A stretch of DNA of 64,000 nt from Phycisphaerales bacterium (GCA_020849105.1 JADLGW010000030.1:98287-162286), one strand, 5' to 3'. Shown: positions 8,562 to 17,891, numbered from the stretch's first letter. Made by a program: numbers and translations. Notes: generated from the sequence alone by a model not told the origin.

Positions 8562-10273
8562 TTCTCTGTCTTGTCCTGCTCACGGGCTGCCGCGGCGGGG
8601 GCGTGAGGGCGATCGGTATCGAGCCCGGGCTGACGCCGCTGGACCCGCGCGTGGACGCGGTCGCCGGGCGTGTGCTCGTCCTGCCTGTGGCGATCAGCGG
8701 CCCTTACGACCCCGGCACGCCGCTCAGCGTCCTGCTCGACGATGGCCGGCGGCTCCAGGCCTCCCTGTACTGGATCAGTATCTCCCCGCCGGTCGGTGCC
8801 GCGCAAGCCTGGCTCCCCGCCGATGGAGACTGGTCCAGCACGCCCGCCGCGGCGGACGTGCGCCCCCGCGGCCCCGGGTTCTGGGCGATCACAGCGCTGC
8901 TCCCCGCCGATGCCGCGGGCCAGGGCCTGTGGCTTGCCCGGGAGCGGATCAACCTGAACTGGCTCCCTGAACCCGACACGATCAAGGTGGATGACTCGGT
9001 GTGGACCCGACTGGTCACGCCGGAGCGCATGTCCGGCACGCAACTGGGCCGCCTGGTCGAATCCGAGTGGCGCAGCCCGCCGCGGCGGTGGCGGCACCGG
9101 CTCCTGACGCGCGGGCTGCGTCCGTCGCCGGTGGACGCTTCGCCGCCGCTGCCCGGCGAGCCCGCGGACCTCTCGGTGACTCCGGAGGGCTTCGCCGACC
9201 CCGTGCTGGAGGCGTGGGCGAGGCAGGTCGAATGCCGCTGGCAGATCGGCCTCGCCTGGCTGGCCCAGGCGGATGGAGACGTGGCGGACCGCCTTCGCCG
9301 CCGGCTCGGCGGCGTCGTGGACTTTGGCGGCGGCGTACTGGCGCCCGCCTGGCCGACCGCCCCGAATGAACTGGACGCGCTCCTTTCCGACCTTGTCAGC
9401 ACCCGGATCACGCCGACGGAACGCGCGGCGCGGGCCCGGGCGTGGCTGGAGGCACAGCCCGCGGCGGCCGCGTGGGTGGTGGACGATGCGAGCCTCCGTG
9501 ACGCGGCGACCGGCTCGCCGCTCTCGACTCTCGGCGTGGCAAACATCGGCGACCGCGCGACGCTCACATGGGCATCCTCCGGCGGTGAGCCGGCGGGGCC
9601 GGAACTCGTGCCGCTCGCGGTGGGGGCAACGCGCCAACTCGTCGCGGCCCCCGCCGCGGGTGTCGCGCAGGGCCATGTCACGATCCACGCGGGCAGGTGG
9701 TCCGCGGTCCGCATGGTCAGCACGGGTCCGCTCACGGCCGGACCTCCGGGCCTGCGCCTGGGCCCGCTGCTCCCGGATTGGTCGATGCCCGGCTGGGTGG
9801 CCGGGGTCTACCGGCCGGCGCCCCCCGTCGGTGACGCGGCGTGGGCAACGTCCGCCCTGCTGACGCGGGAGGGGCAGGACGAGCCGCGCTGGGTCCTGCT
9901 GGTGGAGTGCCGCACCACCGATCCCGCCCCGGAAATCCTGCGCTTCTGGTTCGGCCCGTTCGGCACGCCGGTCACCACCGTCCGCATCGCGGGCGCAGGG
10001 ACCGTGACCGAGGAGGGGCGCACCGGCATCGATGCCGGTGTCATCGTGCGCCGGGACAAGGACCGCTGGAGCGCTGCCGTGGCGATCCCGGCATCGTGCA
10101 TCGACGGGGATGGACGAATCGTGCTGGGGTTGGAGCGCACCGATGCACGCGGCCGCCACACCGCGTGGCCGCGGCCCATGCTGCCCTGGCAGTTTGAGCC
10201 CGGTCGGGTGCTGATCGATACGGGGGGCTGGGGTGATCTGGGTGCCGGGGCGCTCCCGCCGCCGGACAAGTAG
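8489..10273 (+). CDS. Lipoprotein of unknown function with a CBM9-like C-terminal domain
   Basis: Not recognised as a named family. A hydrophobic stretch RVSLLCLVLLTGC ends in a lipobox (LTGC), so this is an exported lipoprotein. The body (about 560 residues) is rich in Trp, Pro and beta-type sequence; the last 180 residues (from the MPGWVAGVYRP stretch on) look like a beta-sandwich of the CBM9/DOMON kind, an inference from pattern only. The start is uncertain: GTG 8489 is the first in-frame initiator and has no clear ribosome binding site. The signal sequence is partly encoded by a repeat element. It is transcribed away from the MoxR gene after 108 nt. Confidence 0.7.
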   Translation: MIPWHSSTPRSPVSPWSSAALRVSLLCLVLLTGCRGGGVRAIGIEPGLTPLDPRVDAVAGRVLVLPVAISGPYDPGTPLSVLLDDGRRLQASLYWISISPPVGAAQAWLPADGDWSSTPAAADVRPRGPGFWAITALLPADAAGQGLWLARERINLNWLPEPDTIKVDDSVWTRLVTPERMSGTQLGRLVESEWRSPPRRWRHRLLTRGLRPSPVDASPPLPGEPADLSVTPEGFADPVLEAWARQVECRWQIGLAWLAQADGDVADRLRRRLGGVVDFGGGVLAPAWPTAPNELDALLSDLVSTRITPTERAARARAWLEAQPAAAAWVVDDASLRDAATGSPLSTLGVANIGDRATLTWASSGGEPAGPELVPLAVGATRQLVAAPAAGVAQGHVTIHAGRWSAVRMVSTGPLTAGPPGLRLGPLLPDWSMPGWVAGVYRPAPPVGDAAWATSALLTREGQDEPRWVLLVECRTTDPAPEILRFWFGPFGTPVTTVRIAGAGTVTEEGRTGIDAGVIVRRDKDRWSAAVAIPASCIDGDGRIVLGLERTDARGRHTAWPRPMLPWQFEPGRVLIDTGGWGDLGAGALPPPDK

Positions 10274-10472
10274 GAGACATGCAGCGGGCCCCGCAAGGCG
10301 TGCCGCATTGAGGCTTGGCCCCCGGCCCGTCCGGATAACGCCCGCGCACGCGGCACGCCCGGCGCGCCGGCACGGCCGGGGCTGCGGACGGCCCCCGCCC
10401 CGCTGGACCTTCGCCGGATCGATGGCACTCTTGCTCCTACGCCGCGCACCCGGGCGGCGGGGGAGGGAGACC

Positions 10473-10883
10473 ATGAGCATCCTGGCAACGCCGAAGGCCT
10501 CCGACGACAGTTTCGTGAGCGTGGCGGCGACGACCCATGTGGCCGTTGCCTCGATTGAACTGCCCTCCGTCCGCGAGCGGCAGGCGGCGATCATGCAGGA
10601 GCGGCTGACGGACCTGGCCGCGCAGTGCCACGGGCGCCTGGCCGTGGGGTTCACGGAGGTCACGGACATGACCAGCGCGGCGATCAACGCGCTGGTCGAG
10701 GTGTCGGGCGCGTGCCGGGCCCGGGGCGGAAGCCTCGTCATCTTCGGGCTCGCGCGGCCTTTGCGCAAGGTGTTCGCGAGCACGGGGCTGGACAAACTGC
10801 TGACCGTCGCCGCCGATGCCGACGCGGCGCTGCGCCTGTTCAACCCGCGCCCGCGGTGGTCGCTGTTCGGGCGGGCGGCGTAG
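10473..10883 (+). CDS. STAS-domain protein, anti-sigma factor antagonist-like
   Basis: A 136-residue single-domain protein of the SpoIIAA/RsbV type, which binds anti-sigma kinases in partner-switching control. The signature around the phosphorylatable residue is TDMTSAAINALVEV, with Ser at the position corresponding to SpoIIAA Ser58, and GGSLVIFGLARPLRKVFAST matches the next strand and helix. A poorly conserved 25-residue N-terminal extension precedes the domain. ATG 10473 is chosen for the GGGAGGGAGA immediately upstream. No kinase or phosphatase partner is nearby, so its sigma factor circuit must be elsewhere. It converges on terC. Confidence 0.82.
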   Translation: MSILATPKASDDSFVSVAATTHVAVASIELPSVRERQAAIMQERLTDLAAQCHGRLAVGFTEVTDMTSAAINALVEVSGACRARGGSLVIFGLARPLRKVFASTGLDKLLTVAADADAALRLFNPRPRWSLFGRAA

Positions 10884-10915
10884 CACCCGGCCGTTCGGCC
10901 CCCGAGTCGCACCCG

Positions 10916-11707
10916 TCAGGCGGTTGCCTTCGCCTTCCGCGACATCCGCAGGTTCAGCATCTCCACCCCCAGCGAGAACGCCATCGCGAAGTAGATGTAG
11001 CCCTTCGGGATCTCGCGCCCGAAGGACTCCCCGACGAGCATGACGCCGATCAGGAGCAGGAACGACAGGGCGAGCATCTTGATCGTCGGGTGCTTCTCGA
11101 CAAAGTCGCTGATGCGGCCCGCGACCAGCATCATCACCAGCACGGCGATGACCACCGCCGTCGCCATGATCGCCAGCGGGCCGTGAGAGGCGGAGCCCTT
11201 GGGCTGCTCCACCATCCCCACCGCGGTGATGACCGAGTCCAGCGAGAACACGATATCGATGGCGACGATCTGGGCGATGGTGCTGCCGAACCCCGCGTGG
11301 CCGAGGTGCCTGGCCGGGTCCGGGTGCTCGCCGGCGGCGCTCTCCCCGCCCTCGATCTTGTGGTGGATCTCCCGGACCGCCTTGACGATCAGGAACAGCC
11401 CGCCGCCCAGCAGCACCAGGTCCTTCATCGTCAGTTCGTGCGGCTCACCGCCCGCCAGCACCTCCGGCACCGTGAACAGGTGGTAGGTCAGCGCCATGAT
11501 CCAGGTGATCGTGAACAGCAGGGCGATCCGCATGATCATCGCCAGGGCCAGGCCGATCAGCCGTCCGCGTCGGCGCTGCTCCGGCGGCAGCCGTCCGGTG
11601 AGGATGGAGATGAAGATGATGTTGTCGATGCCCAGCACGATCTCCATGGCGGAGAGCGTGACAAGAGCGATCCCGTTCTCGACGGTCAGAAGGGCGGTCC
11701 AGTCCAT
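10916..11707 (-). CDS. TerC-family integral membrane protein
   Basis: Multi-pass membrane protein of the TerC family, linked to metal-ion efflux or metalation of exported proteins (notably Mn). It has two motifs with paired acidic residues inside membrane helices: EIVLGIDNIIFISIL near the N terminus and AIDIVFSLDSVITAVG in the middle. Seven or so hydrophobic segments and 263 residues fit the family. ATG 11707 is preceded by a G-rich site (CGGGGGACCCC). It is divergent from der with only 57 nt between the start codons, so the two promoters share this space. Confidence 0.9.
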   Translation of the reverse strand: MDWTALLTVENGIALVTLSAMEIVLGIDNIIFISILTGRLPPEQRRRGRLIGLALAMIMRIALLFTITWIMALTYHLFTVPEVLAGGEPHELTMKDLVLLGGGLFLIVKAVREIHHKIEGGESAAGEHPDPARHLGHAGFGSTIAQIVAIDIVFSLDSVITAVGMVEQPKGSASHGPLAIMATAVVIAVLVMMLVAGRISDFVEKHPTIKMLALSFLLLIGVMLVGESFGREIPKGYIYFAMAFSLGVEMLNLRMSRKAKATA

Positions 11708-11753
11708 GGGGGTCCCCCGGGGAGCGGAAAGGTTAGCGTGGATGACGCATCCA

Positions 11754-11759
11754 TACACT
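11754..11759 (+). promoter_or_regulatory. Leaderless -10 box of der
   Basis: TACACT ends 5 nt before the GTG at 11765. It supports that GTG over the in-frame GTG at 11738, which lies upstream of the box. Confidence 0.45.
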
Positions 11760-11764
11760 CTCCG

Positions 11765-13342
11765 GTGCCCATACCCCGCATCGCCATCATTGGCCGGCCC
11801 AACGCGGGCAAGAGTTCCCTCCTGAACATGCTCGCGGGGGCCAAGGTGTCGATCGTGGACCCGGCCGCGGGCACCACCCGGGACCGCGTGACGGCGGTCG
11901 TGGACCTGGCGGACCCGAGTGGGCGCCCGCGACCGGTCGAACTCACGGACACCGGCGGGTTCGGGGCCTACACGGAGGAGGGACAGCGGTTCAACGAGGT
12001 CGGGGCGGACCTGGGGACGCTGCGTCGGGACATCGAGGCCCAGATCGCGCACGCGGTCGAATCGGCGGACCTGATCCTCTTCTGCATCGATGCCCAGGCC
12101 GGGATCACGCCGCTGGATCAGGAGATCGCGCGGCGGCTGCGAGAGGGGAAACTGGGACGGGCAGGCGGCACGCCGGTGAACCCCCGTCAGGAACCCGGGG
12201 CCGCCGGCAAGGTCCGCCTCGTCGCCACCAAGGTGGACGGGCCGAAGTGGGAGGCCCACGGGTACGAACTCGCAGCCCTCGGGTTCGGCGAGCCGCTGCT
12301 GTGCTCGGCGAAGAACAACTACTTCCGGCGTGATCTGGTCGACGGGATCGTGGCGGACCTGCCGGCGGACGCGCCGGGCCAGGCGCCCGCCCCGCAGTCC
12401 GACCTGACCATCGCCATCATCGGCAAGCGCAACGCGGGCAAGAGTTCGCTCGTCAACCGGCTCGCCGGGCAGGAGCGCGTGATCGTGTCGGAGATCGCGG
12501 GCACCACCCGCGACGCCGTGGACGTGCGCCTGGTGTTCGGTGACAGGAGCGTGACGGTGATCGACACCGCGGGCCTTCGCCGCCGGAAGAGTTTCGCCAA
12601 CCGCATCGAGTGGTGGGCGTTCGACCGGGCGCAGCGGTCCATCGAGCGGGCGGACGTGGTGCTGCTCCTGATCGACGCGACCGAGCCGGTGTCGCAGGTG
12701 GACCAGCAACTGGCGATGCTGACGCAGAAGGCCGCGAAGCCGGTCGTCATCGTCGTGAACAAGTGGGACCTGGTGGAGGGCCAGGCGGGGCCCAGGGGCA
12801 GGCCGATCACACCCCACGACTTCGAGGAGTACCTGCGGGCCGAACTCAAGGGCATCGACTACGCCCCGATCGCGCTGGTCTCCGCGGCGACCGGCCGCAA
12901 CGTGAAGCAGACCATGGACCTGGCGTTCGAGGTGAGCGAGCAGGCCCGCAAACGGGTGGGGACGGGGCAACTGAACCGGCTGGTCAGCGGGATCATCGAG
13001 CGGCGGGGCCCGGCGAGCAAACTGGGCACGTTCGCCAAGGTCTACTACGTCGCGCAGGTGAAGACCAGCCCGCCGACGATCGTGCTGGTGGTCAACAAGC
13101 CGTCGCTGTTCGACCCCGGGTACATGCGGTTCCTGGTCAACCGGTTCCGAGAGGAACTGCCGTTCCCGGAGGTGCCGATCCGTGTGCTGGTGCGCCCGCG
13201 CCGGCAGAAGCAGGGCGGCGGCGCGGCGATCGAGACCGCCGACGCGATGACCAGCGAGGAGATCGCGGAGGTTGAGTCCGAGGCGGTCGCGGAGGCCGGT
13301 GTGCCGGACGGTGACGCCGAGTCCTATTTCGACGACGAGTGA
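11765..13342 (+). CDS. der: GTPase Der (EngA), ribosome assembly
   Basis: Tandem-GTPase needed for 50S subunit maturation. The first G domain starts at once (IIGRPNAGKSSLLNML, then TDTGG and ATKVD); the second follows at about residue 215 (IIGKRNAGKSSLVNRL, DTAGLRRRK, VNKWDL); a KH-like domain ends the protein. Length 525 aa is somewhat above the usual 440-490, with extra residues in the first G domain (around EGKLGRAGGTPVNPRQEPG) and at the acidic C-terminal tail. GTG 11765 is chosen because it directly precedes the first G-domain strand and sits 5 nt after a -10-like box; GTG 11738 is an alternative. Confidence 0.95.
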   Translation: MPIPRIAIIGRPNAGKSSLLNMLAGAKVSIVDPAAGTTRDRVTAVVDLADPSGRPRPVELTDTGGFGAYTEEGQRFNEVGADLGTLRRDIEAQIAHAVESADLILFCIDAQAGITPLDQEIARRLREGKLGRAGGTPVNPRQEPGAAGKVRLVATKVDGPKWEAHGYELAALGFGEPLLCSAKNNYFRRDLVDGIVADLPADAPGQAPAPQSDLTIAIIGKRNAGKSSLVNRLAGQERVIVSEIAGTTRDAVDVRLVFGDRSVTVIDTAGLRRRKSFANRIEWWAFDRAQRSIERADVVLLLIDATEPVSQVDQQLAMLTQKAAKPVVIVVNKWDLVEGQAGPRGRPITPHDFEEYLRAELKGIDYAPIALVSAATGRNVKQTMDLAFEVSEQARKRVGTGQLNRLVSGIIERRGPASKLGTFAKVYYVAQVKTSPPTIVLVVNKPSLFDPGYMRFLVNRFREELPFPEVPIRVLVRPRRQKQGGGAAIETADAMTSEEIAEVESEAVAEAGVPDGDAESYFDDE

Positions 13343-13450
13343 GTTCTCTCCCCGCCCCGGCGAGGAACATCCCTCGCGGACCGGGGTTCTACGGTGTTTT
13401 CCTCATCCCATCGCGGCCGGTCCGCGGTACAGCGTGACCCTCACGCGCGC

Positions 13451-13456
13451 TACGAT
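13451..13456 (+). promoter_or_regulatory. -10 box of resB, near-leaderless
   Basis: TACGAT ends 11 nt before ATG 13468; the spacer TCGCTTCCCCC has no Shine-Dalgarno sequence. An mRNA starting 6-8 nt after the box would carry at most a few nt of leader. Confidence 0.4.
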
Positions 13457-13467
13457 TCGCTTCCCCC

Positions 13468-16086
13468 ATGAGCCAGAAGTGGCGTCGCAGCCAGCAATGG
13501 GACCGTGAACATTTCCCACCGTGGGCCTGGCCCGCGCGGCTGCTGCTGCACACCTTCAGTTCAATCCCGCTTGCGGTCGTCCTCCTCCTCTTCGTGGTCC
13601 TGTACGCCACTGTCGCCAGTGTGCCCATCGGCATGCTCGCCCTCATTCCGACCTTCTTGCTCTACGGCCTCACGCTGCTCGTCGCGGTCGCGCTGTCGCT
13701 GCTGCCGCTCATCGGGCTCCTGCTGGCGCTCCGCGGGGCACTGGGGCCGGGGGCGCGCTTCGTCCTCGGTGTGCTGGGCGGCATGGCCCTCGCGGCCGGT
13801 GCGGTCTGGGCCTGGCACGCCGCCGTCTGGCCCGCGCTCCGCTACGAGCCGGCGACCGGGCACGGTGTTCGCCTGTTCGCGGCCTTCTGCGACCGGTACA
13901 AGGCCACCACCCTCCGCCGCCTGCCGGGCATGGAGATGAGCGAACTCGAGTTCTACGGCTGGTGGCCGCTGCGCGTGGTGCTGCTGCTCTTCGTCACCAA
14001 CATGATCGTCGCCACGGTGCGGCGGATCGAGTTCACCTTCGTCAACATCGGGGTGCTCACCGTGCACACGGGGATCATCCTGATCGCGCTGGGCAGCATC
14101 TATTACCACCGCTTCAAGCTCGAGGGCGACACGATCCTGCTCGCCGGCGAAACCGACGCCAAGGGCGTGCCCACGCCGGGGCCGCCGCAGGGGTTCTTCT
14201 TCGACAACACCCTCCCGGCCCTGTGGGTATCCACCGGCCACCGCGCCGACTGGATCCCCCTGACCGGCGTGCCCAGGTACAACGACTACAACCTGGGCGC
14301 GGGGCCCGCGTCCAGCGTCCTGACGGCGATCCACCGCCTGCCCGCGGCCGGCAGCGACGGCGGACGCTCCCTCGACCTGCCCGTTCGCGCCTCGGCCCGG
14401 CTCGACCCCGACCTGTCCTTCCGCATCGTCGGCTACGCCGTCTACGCCGACCCCGCACCCGACTGGGTTCGCGGCGATCCCGCGGCCGCGGCCAAGCCGA
14501 ACCCGGCCCGGTTCGTGACGCTCCTCTCGACGGACGAGGCGGCGACCGGCGTCCGCGCCGGCCCGGTCGCGGACGTGTTCCTCCTGCCCGACCGGCCGCA
14601 GGACCGCGTCTCGGAGAACGACGCCTTCGGCATCGAGTGGACTCGCGGCATGGACCCCGCCCGCTGGGCCGATCTGTCAACACCCCTGCCCGACGGCACG
14701 CTGCACGCGCTGCTCGTGGAGGTGCCGGCCGCGGCCGACCACGCCGCGTACAAGGCCGTCTATCCCGTGGGGCCGAACACCGACGTCGCCGTCGGTGACA
14801 CCGGATGGCGGCTCAACGTCAAGCAACTCGCGGCCCAGCCGCCGTTCCCGATCATCACCGAGGGCTACCGCGATGCCAACTCCAGCATGGCGATCGTGCG
14901 CCTGACCGGGCCCGACGGGAAGTCGTTCGATCGGTGGCTCTACCACCGCTTCCCAGAGATCAGCCAGGACATGCTGGACGAGGTGAACGACCGCGGCATG
15001 CCAAAGCGCCGCGACGCCAGCCCCGCGATCCGCGTGTCCTACCTGGATGTCTCGAAGTTGCAGGTCTATCTGGACGAGGCCGCGGACGGGACCGTCCGCG
15101 CCATCGTGCGCCAGCCCCGCGGCCGGGTGCGCACCGCCGGCGGGCTCAGGACCGGGAGCCAGATCGCGGACCTGGTGCCCGGTATCGGCCTGCGCATCGG
15201 CGAGTTCTGGGAACATGTGGATGCCTTCGATCGCCCGCGGGTCGTCCCGGAATCGCAGCGCGACAAGGAGGACGTCGGCAACCACGGGCACGCGATGCTG
15301 GCGGTGGAGGTCGCCGGCGGCACCGGCCTCCAGCCGGTGGGCAGCGGTCCCGGGCACGAGGGCACGCACCCCGCCAAGGAGCCCGGTGCCGCCAGGACCG
15401 TTGTCTGGCTGCCCTTCTCGCGGTACTTCGGCGTCCCGGGCACCGGGGACACGACGCGCACCGTGCGCCTGCCCGACGGCCGCATGATCGCCCTGGGCTT
15501 CGGCCGGCTGCCGCACCAACTCCCCGGGTTCATGGTGCAACTCCTGGACTTCACGATGGAGGCGTACGACCATCGCGGGGCGCCGCGCGACTACAGATCG
15601 ATGGTCCGCGTGCTCCCGACGGACGACTCGTTCGAGCCCTACGAGCACCTCACCCAACTCAATGCCCCGCTCCAGGCCCCGTTCGAATGGCTCGACGACC
15701 GCCGCTCCTGGCTCGCCAACGCGTGGGGCACGGTCAGGAGCCGCCTGAGCCCGATGCAGTTCAAGTTCAGCCAGGCGGGGTGGGACCGCTCCGGCTGGGA
15801 GCAGACCCAGGCGGCCGCCGACCGGGGAGAGGTGCCCAGGCCGTTCGCACGCTTCACGATCCTGCAGGTCGGCAACAACCCGGGGATCCATGTGATCGCG
15901 GCGGGGGGCATCCTGATGTCCGTCGGTATCCCGTGGGCCTTCTATGTGAAGCCCTGGCTGCTCCGCCGGCGCAAGCATCGGCTGGAGGCGGACCTGGCCC
16001 GGGGCCGCGCCGTCCCGGCTTCACCGCACCGGGCGCGGGCCGCAGTCGTACCGGACCTTGAGCCCAGCGGCGACAGGAGGGTGTGA
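13468..16086 (+). CDS. resB: ResB/Ccs1-like cytochrome c assembly protein
   Basis: Membrane partner of CcsA in system II cytochrome c maturation; it helps deliver reduced haem and apocytochrome on the outer face of the membrane. Several hydrophobic segments lie in residues 20-220, including SIPLAVVLLLFVVLYATVAS, the typical first ResB helix. A very long extracytoplasmic domain (about 220-810) follows, then one C-terminal helix (GIHVIAAGGILMSVGIPWAF). At 872 residues it is larger than the usual 450-600. An insertion around VAGGTGLQPVG is encoded by a palindromic element (15316-15342). ccsA starts on its stop codon, so they form one operon. Confidence 0.85.
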   Translation: MSQKWRRSQQWDREHFPPWAWPARLLLHTFSSIPLAVVLLLFVVLYATVASVPIGMLALIPTFLLYGLTLLVAVALSLLPLIGLLLALRGALGPGARFVLGVLGGMALAAGAVWAWHAAVWPALRYEPATGHGVRLFAAFCDRYKATTLRRLPGMEMSELEFYGWWPLRVVLLLFVTNMIVATVRRIEFTFVNIGVLTVHTGIILIALGSIYYHRFKLEGDTILLAGETDAKGVPTPGPPQGFFFDNTLPALWVSTGHRADWIPLTGVPRYNDYNLGAGPASSVLTAIHRLPAAGSDGGRSLDLPVRASARLDPDLSFRIVGYAVYADPAPDWVRGDPAAAAKPNPARFVTLLSTDEAATGVRAGPVADVFLLPDRPQDRVSENDAFGIEWTRGMDPARWADLSTPLPDGTLHALLVEVPAAADHAAYKAVYPVGPNTDVAVGDTGWRLNVKQLAAQPPFPIITEGYRDANSSMAIVRLTGPDGKSFDRWLYHRFPEISQDMLDEVNDRGMPKRRDASPAIRVSYLDVSKLQVYLDEAADGTVRAIVRQPRGRVRTAGGLRTGSQIADLVPGIGLRIGEFWEHVDAFDRPRVVPESQRDKEDVGNHGHAMLAVEVAGGTGLQPVGSGPGHEGTHPAKEPGAARTVVWLPFSRYFGVPGTGDTTRTVRLPDGRMIALGFGRLPHQLPGFMVQLLDFTMEAYDHRGAPRDYRSMVRVLPTDDSFEPYEHLTQLNAPLQAPFEWLDDRRSWLANAWGTVRSRLSPMQFKFSQAGWDRSGWEQTQAAADRGEVPRPFARFTILQVGNNPGIHVIAAGGILMSVGIPWAFYVKPWLLRRRKHRLEADLARGRAVPASPHRARAAVVPDLEPSGDRRV
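15316..15342. repeat. Palindromic element III in resB
   Basis: CACCGGC-CTCCA-GCCGGTG palindrome within GGCGGCACCGGCCTCCAGCC and following bases. It is read in frame (GGTGLQPVG). The same pattern, GGCACCGG-TCTCCAGA-CCGGTG, lies in mnmG at 36031-36053. Confidence 0.6.
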
Positions 16087-17873
16087 TGAAACGGTTGCTC
16101 GCGGCCCTGGCCCTGCTGGTGTGCCCGCTCGCCCTTGCCCAGGAAGCGCCGGAGGGCAACGCCCACCCGAAGCCCGACGCGCTGGCGTCCGTGAGGGCGG
16201 AGGCGGTGAACCCGTTCGGCCCCGCGCCGGAGCCCTCGCCCGTCACGCCGCAGCAGAAGCGGGCCCTGGCCGCGTCCGTTGACCTCTCCCCGCTGCGCGG
16301 CCTGCCGGTGTACCACGGCAGGGTCAAGGTGCTCGACACGCTGGCGCGGGAGACGGTGCGCGCGATCACCGGGCGCAAGGATTACGACGAGCCCCGCGGC
16401 ACCGCTCTCCAGGGCACCGGGACCGGTGCCGCCGAGACCGGCGGGGTGTTTCACTACGATCCTCTCTTCACGCTCCTGGACCTGGCGATCGATCCGTGGT
16501 ACTACGCGGACAAGCCGCTGATTGGTGTGGACTTCCTGCCGCTCCGCCGGGAGATACTCGATGCGGAGTACGGGCCCGACGAGGGCCGGCGCCAAGAGGC
16601 CGCGGAACCGAAACTCGCCGCGGCGTCGCTGACGAAGGACCAGTGGCTCAGGACGGGTCGGCTCTCGCTGCTGATGATCGCCCACCACGGGACGGACATC
16701 CAGCAGAAGCATCCGAACCAGGCCTACGCGGCGGCGTTTGACCACGTCTTCGGCGCGATGCAGCTGATCGAGGGCAGTTGGAAGAACCTGCTCACAGTCC
16801 CCCCGGGTTCACCGGATAAGCCGTACCTCCACATGTCGTCGCTGCCCGCGGACCACCCGGCCCGCATCGCTGCCGCCGAACTCGGCCGAGCCTGGCGCGC
16901 CGGGGATGCCCGGGCCGTGAACGCCGCGGCCCTCGCCCTGGCCGCCGCCATGCCGCGAGCGACGGAGGGCGCCTTCCGGCGCAGCCTGGAACTGGCCTAC
17001 AACCGTGTCGCGCCGTTCGAGTGGGGCTACTGGGTCTACCTTCTCGCCTTTGTCGTGCTCGTCATCGCGTTCGGCACGCAGCGGCGATGGCTGATCGGGC
17101 TGGGGGTCGCGGCGCTGTTGGCCGCCGTCGCCCTCCACGGGTTCGGGTTCATCTCCCGCTGCATCATCGCCCAGCGCTTCGCGATCCAGAACCAGTTCGA
17201 GTCCATGACCGGCGTCAGCCTCTTTGCCAACCTTGTCGGCATCACGATCATGCTCGCGCGCCGCCAGTGGCTCTTCGGGGCGGCCGCGGCCGGGGTCGGG
17301 TTCATGGTCCTGCTGACCGCGACCCAGCGCGGCATCCCGGGATCGGAGATCGAGCCCGAGGCCGCCATCCTCAACACGAGTGTGCTGCTGAAGTACCACG
17401 TGACGACGGTGCTCAGTTCCTACGGCCTGATCTCGCTGGGCTTCATCATCAGCCTGTTCTACCTGGCGACGTACTACGCGGCCCGGTTCCGCTCGCCGCA
17501 GGCCGCGCCGATGGCCGCCGCGGCCCTGAACATTGCGGACGACGAGCCGCGTGGGCCGGCCCGCACGCTCTCGGACCTCGACAAGGCGCAGATGGTGGTG
17601 CTGCAACTGGCCTTCTGGGCCCTGGGCGTCGGGCTGCTGCTGGGGGCGTGGTGGGCCGATCACTCGTGGGGACGCTGGTGGGCCTTTGACCCGAAGGAGA
17701 CCTGGGCCCTGGCGACCTGGATCATCTACCTGATCGTCGTGCACGTCCGCGTCGTGACGACCGGCAAGCGCGGCCTCGTCACGGCGTGGCTCAGCGTGCT
17801 GGGCTTCCTGATGATGCTGTGGACCTACTTCGGTGTGAACCTGCTGCTGCCCGGGCTGCACGCGTACGCATAG
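16086..17873 (+). CDS. ccsA: CcsA/ResC-like haem-handling protein, cytochrome c assembly
   Basis: Presents haem for covalent attachment to apocytochrome c together with ResB. The tryptophan-rich haem-binding signature is WGRWWAFDPKETWAL near the C terminus, in a region of eight or so membrane helices (about residues 305-595). Unlike the usual 300-400 aa CcsA, it has a signal peptide (LLAALALLVCPLALAQ) and a roughly 300-residue N-terminal extracytoplasmic domain with no recognised motif. ATG 16086 follows AGGAGG with 5-nt spacing and overlaps the resB stop by one base (TGATG), so translation is coupled. Insertion around GTALQGTGTGAAETG corresponds to a palindromic element. Confidence 0.9.
   Translation: MKRLLAALALLVCPLALAQEAPEGNAHPKPDALASVRAEAVNPFGPAPEPSPVTPQQKRALAASVDLSPLRGLPVYHGRVKVLDTLARETVRAITGRKDYDEPRGTALQGTGTGAAETGGVFHYDPLFTLLDLAIDPWYYADKPLIGVDFLPLRREILDAEYGPDEGRRQEAAEPKLAAASLTKDQWLRTGRLSLLMIAHHGTDIQQKHPNQAYAAAFDHVFGAMQLIEGSWKNLLTVPPGSPDKPYLHMSSLPADHPARIAAAELGRAWRAGDARAVNAAALALAAAMPRATEGAFRRSLELAYNRVAPFEWGYWVYLLAFVVLVIAFGTQRRWLIGLGVAALLAAVALHGFGFISRCIIAQRFAIQNQFESMTGVSLFANLVGITIMLARRQWLFGAAAAGVGFMVLLTATQRGIPGSEIEPEAAILNTSVLLKYHVTTVLSSYGLISLGFIISLFYLATYYAARFRSPQAAPMAAAALNIADDEPRGPARTLSDLDKAQMVVLQLAFWALGVGLLLGAWWADHSWGRWWAFDPKETWALATWIIYLIVVHVRVVTTGKRGLVTAWLSVLGFLMMLWTYFGVNLLLPGLHAYA
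16399..16430. repeat. Palindromic element III-like sequence in ccsA
   Basis: Contains CACCGCTCTCCAGGG followed by the palindrome GGCACCGG-GA-CCGGTGCC (16413-16430). Read in frame in the N-terminal domain of ccsA. Related to copies in resB, mnmG and the dehydratase gene. Confidence 0.5.
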
Positions 17874-17891
17874 CCCTCGCGGCAGCGAGGG
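17874..17891. terminator. Hairpin directly after ccsA stop
   Basis: CCCTCGC-GGCA-GCGAGGG begins right after the stop codon of ccsA. No U-run follows, so it may be a repeat hairpin or a weak bidirectional terminator for the convergent ccsA and yidC units. It resembles the CCCGTCGC-GGAA-GCGACGGG hairpin near 3392. Confidence 0.4.

Noticed and set aside
8558..10912. Very long open frame on the minus strand opposite the lipoprotein and STAS genes
   Set aside because: Arg/Ala/Pro/Gly-rich filler without family motifs; it is the antisense shadow of well supported plus-strand genes in high-GC DNA.
10625..11764. Upstream extension of der through terC
   Set aside because: The frame is open but is antisense to terC; the G-domain begins right after GTG 11765, which also has a -10-like box in front.
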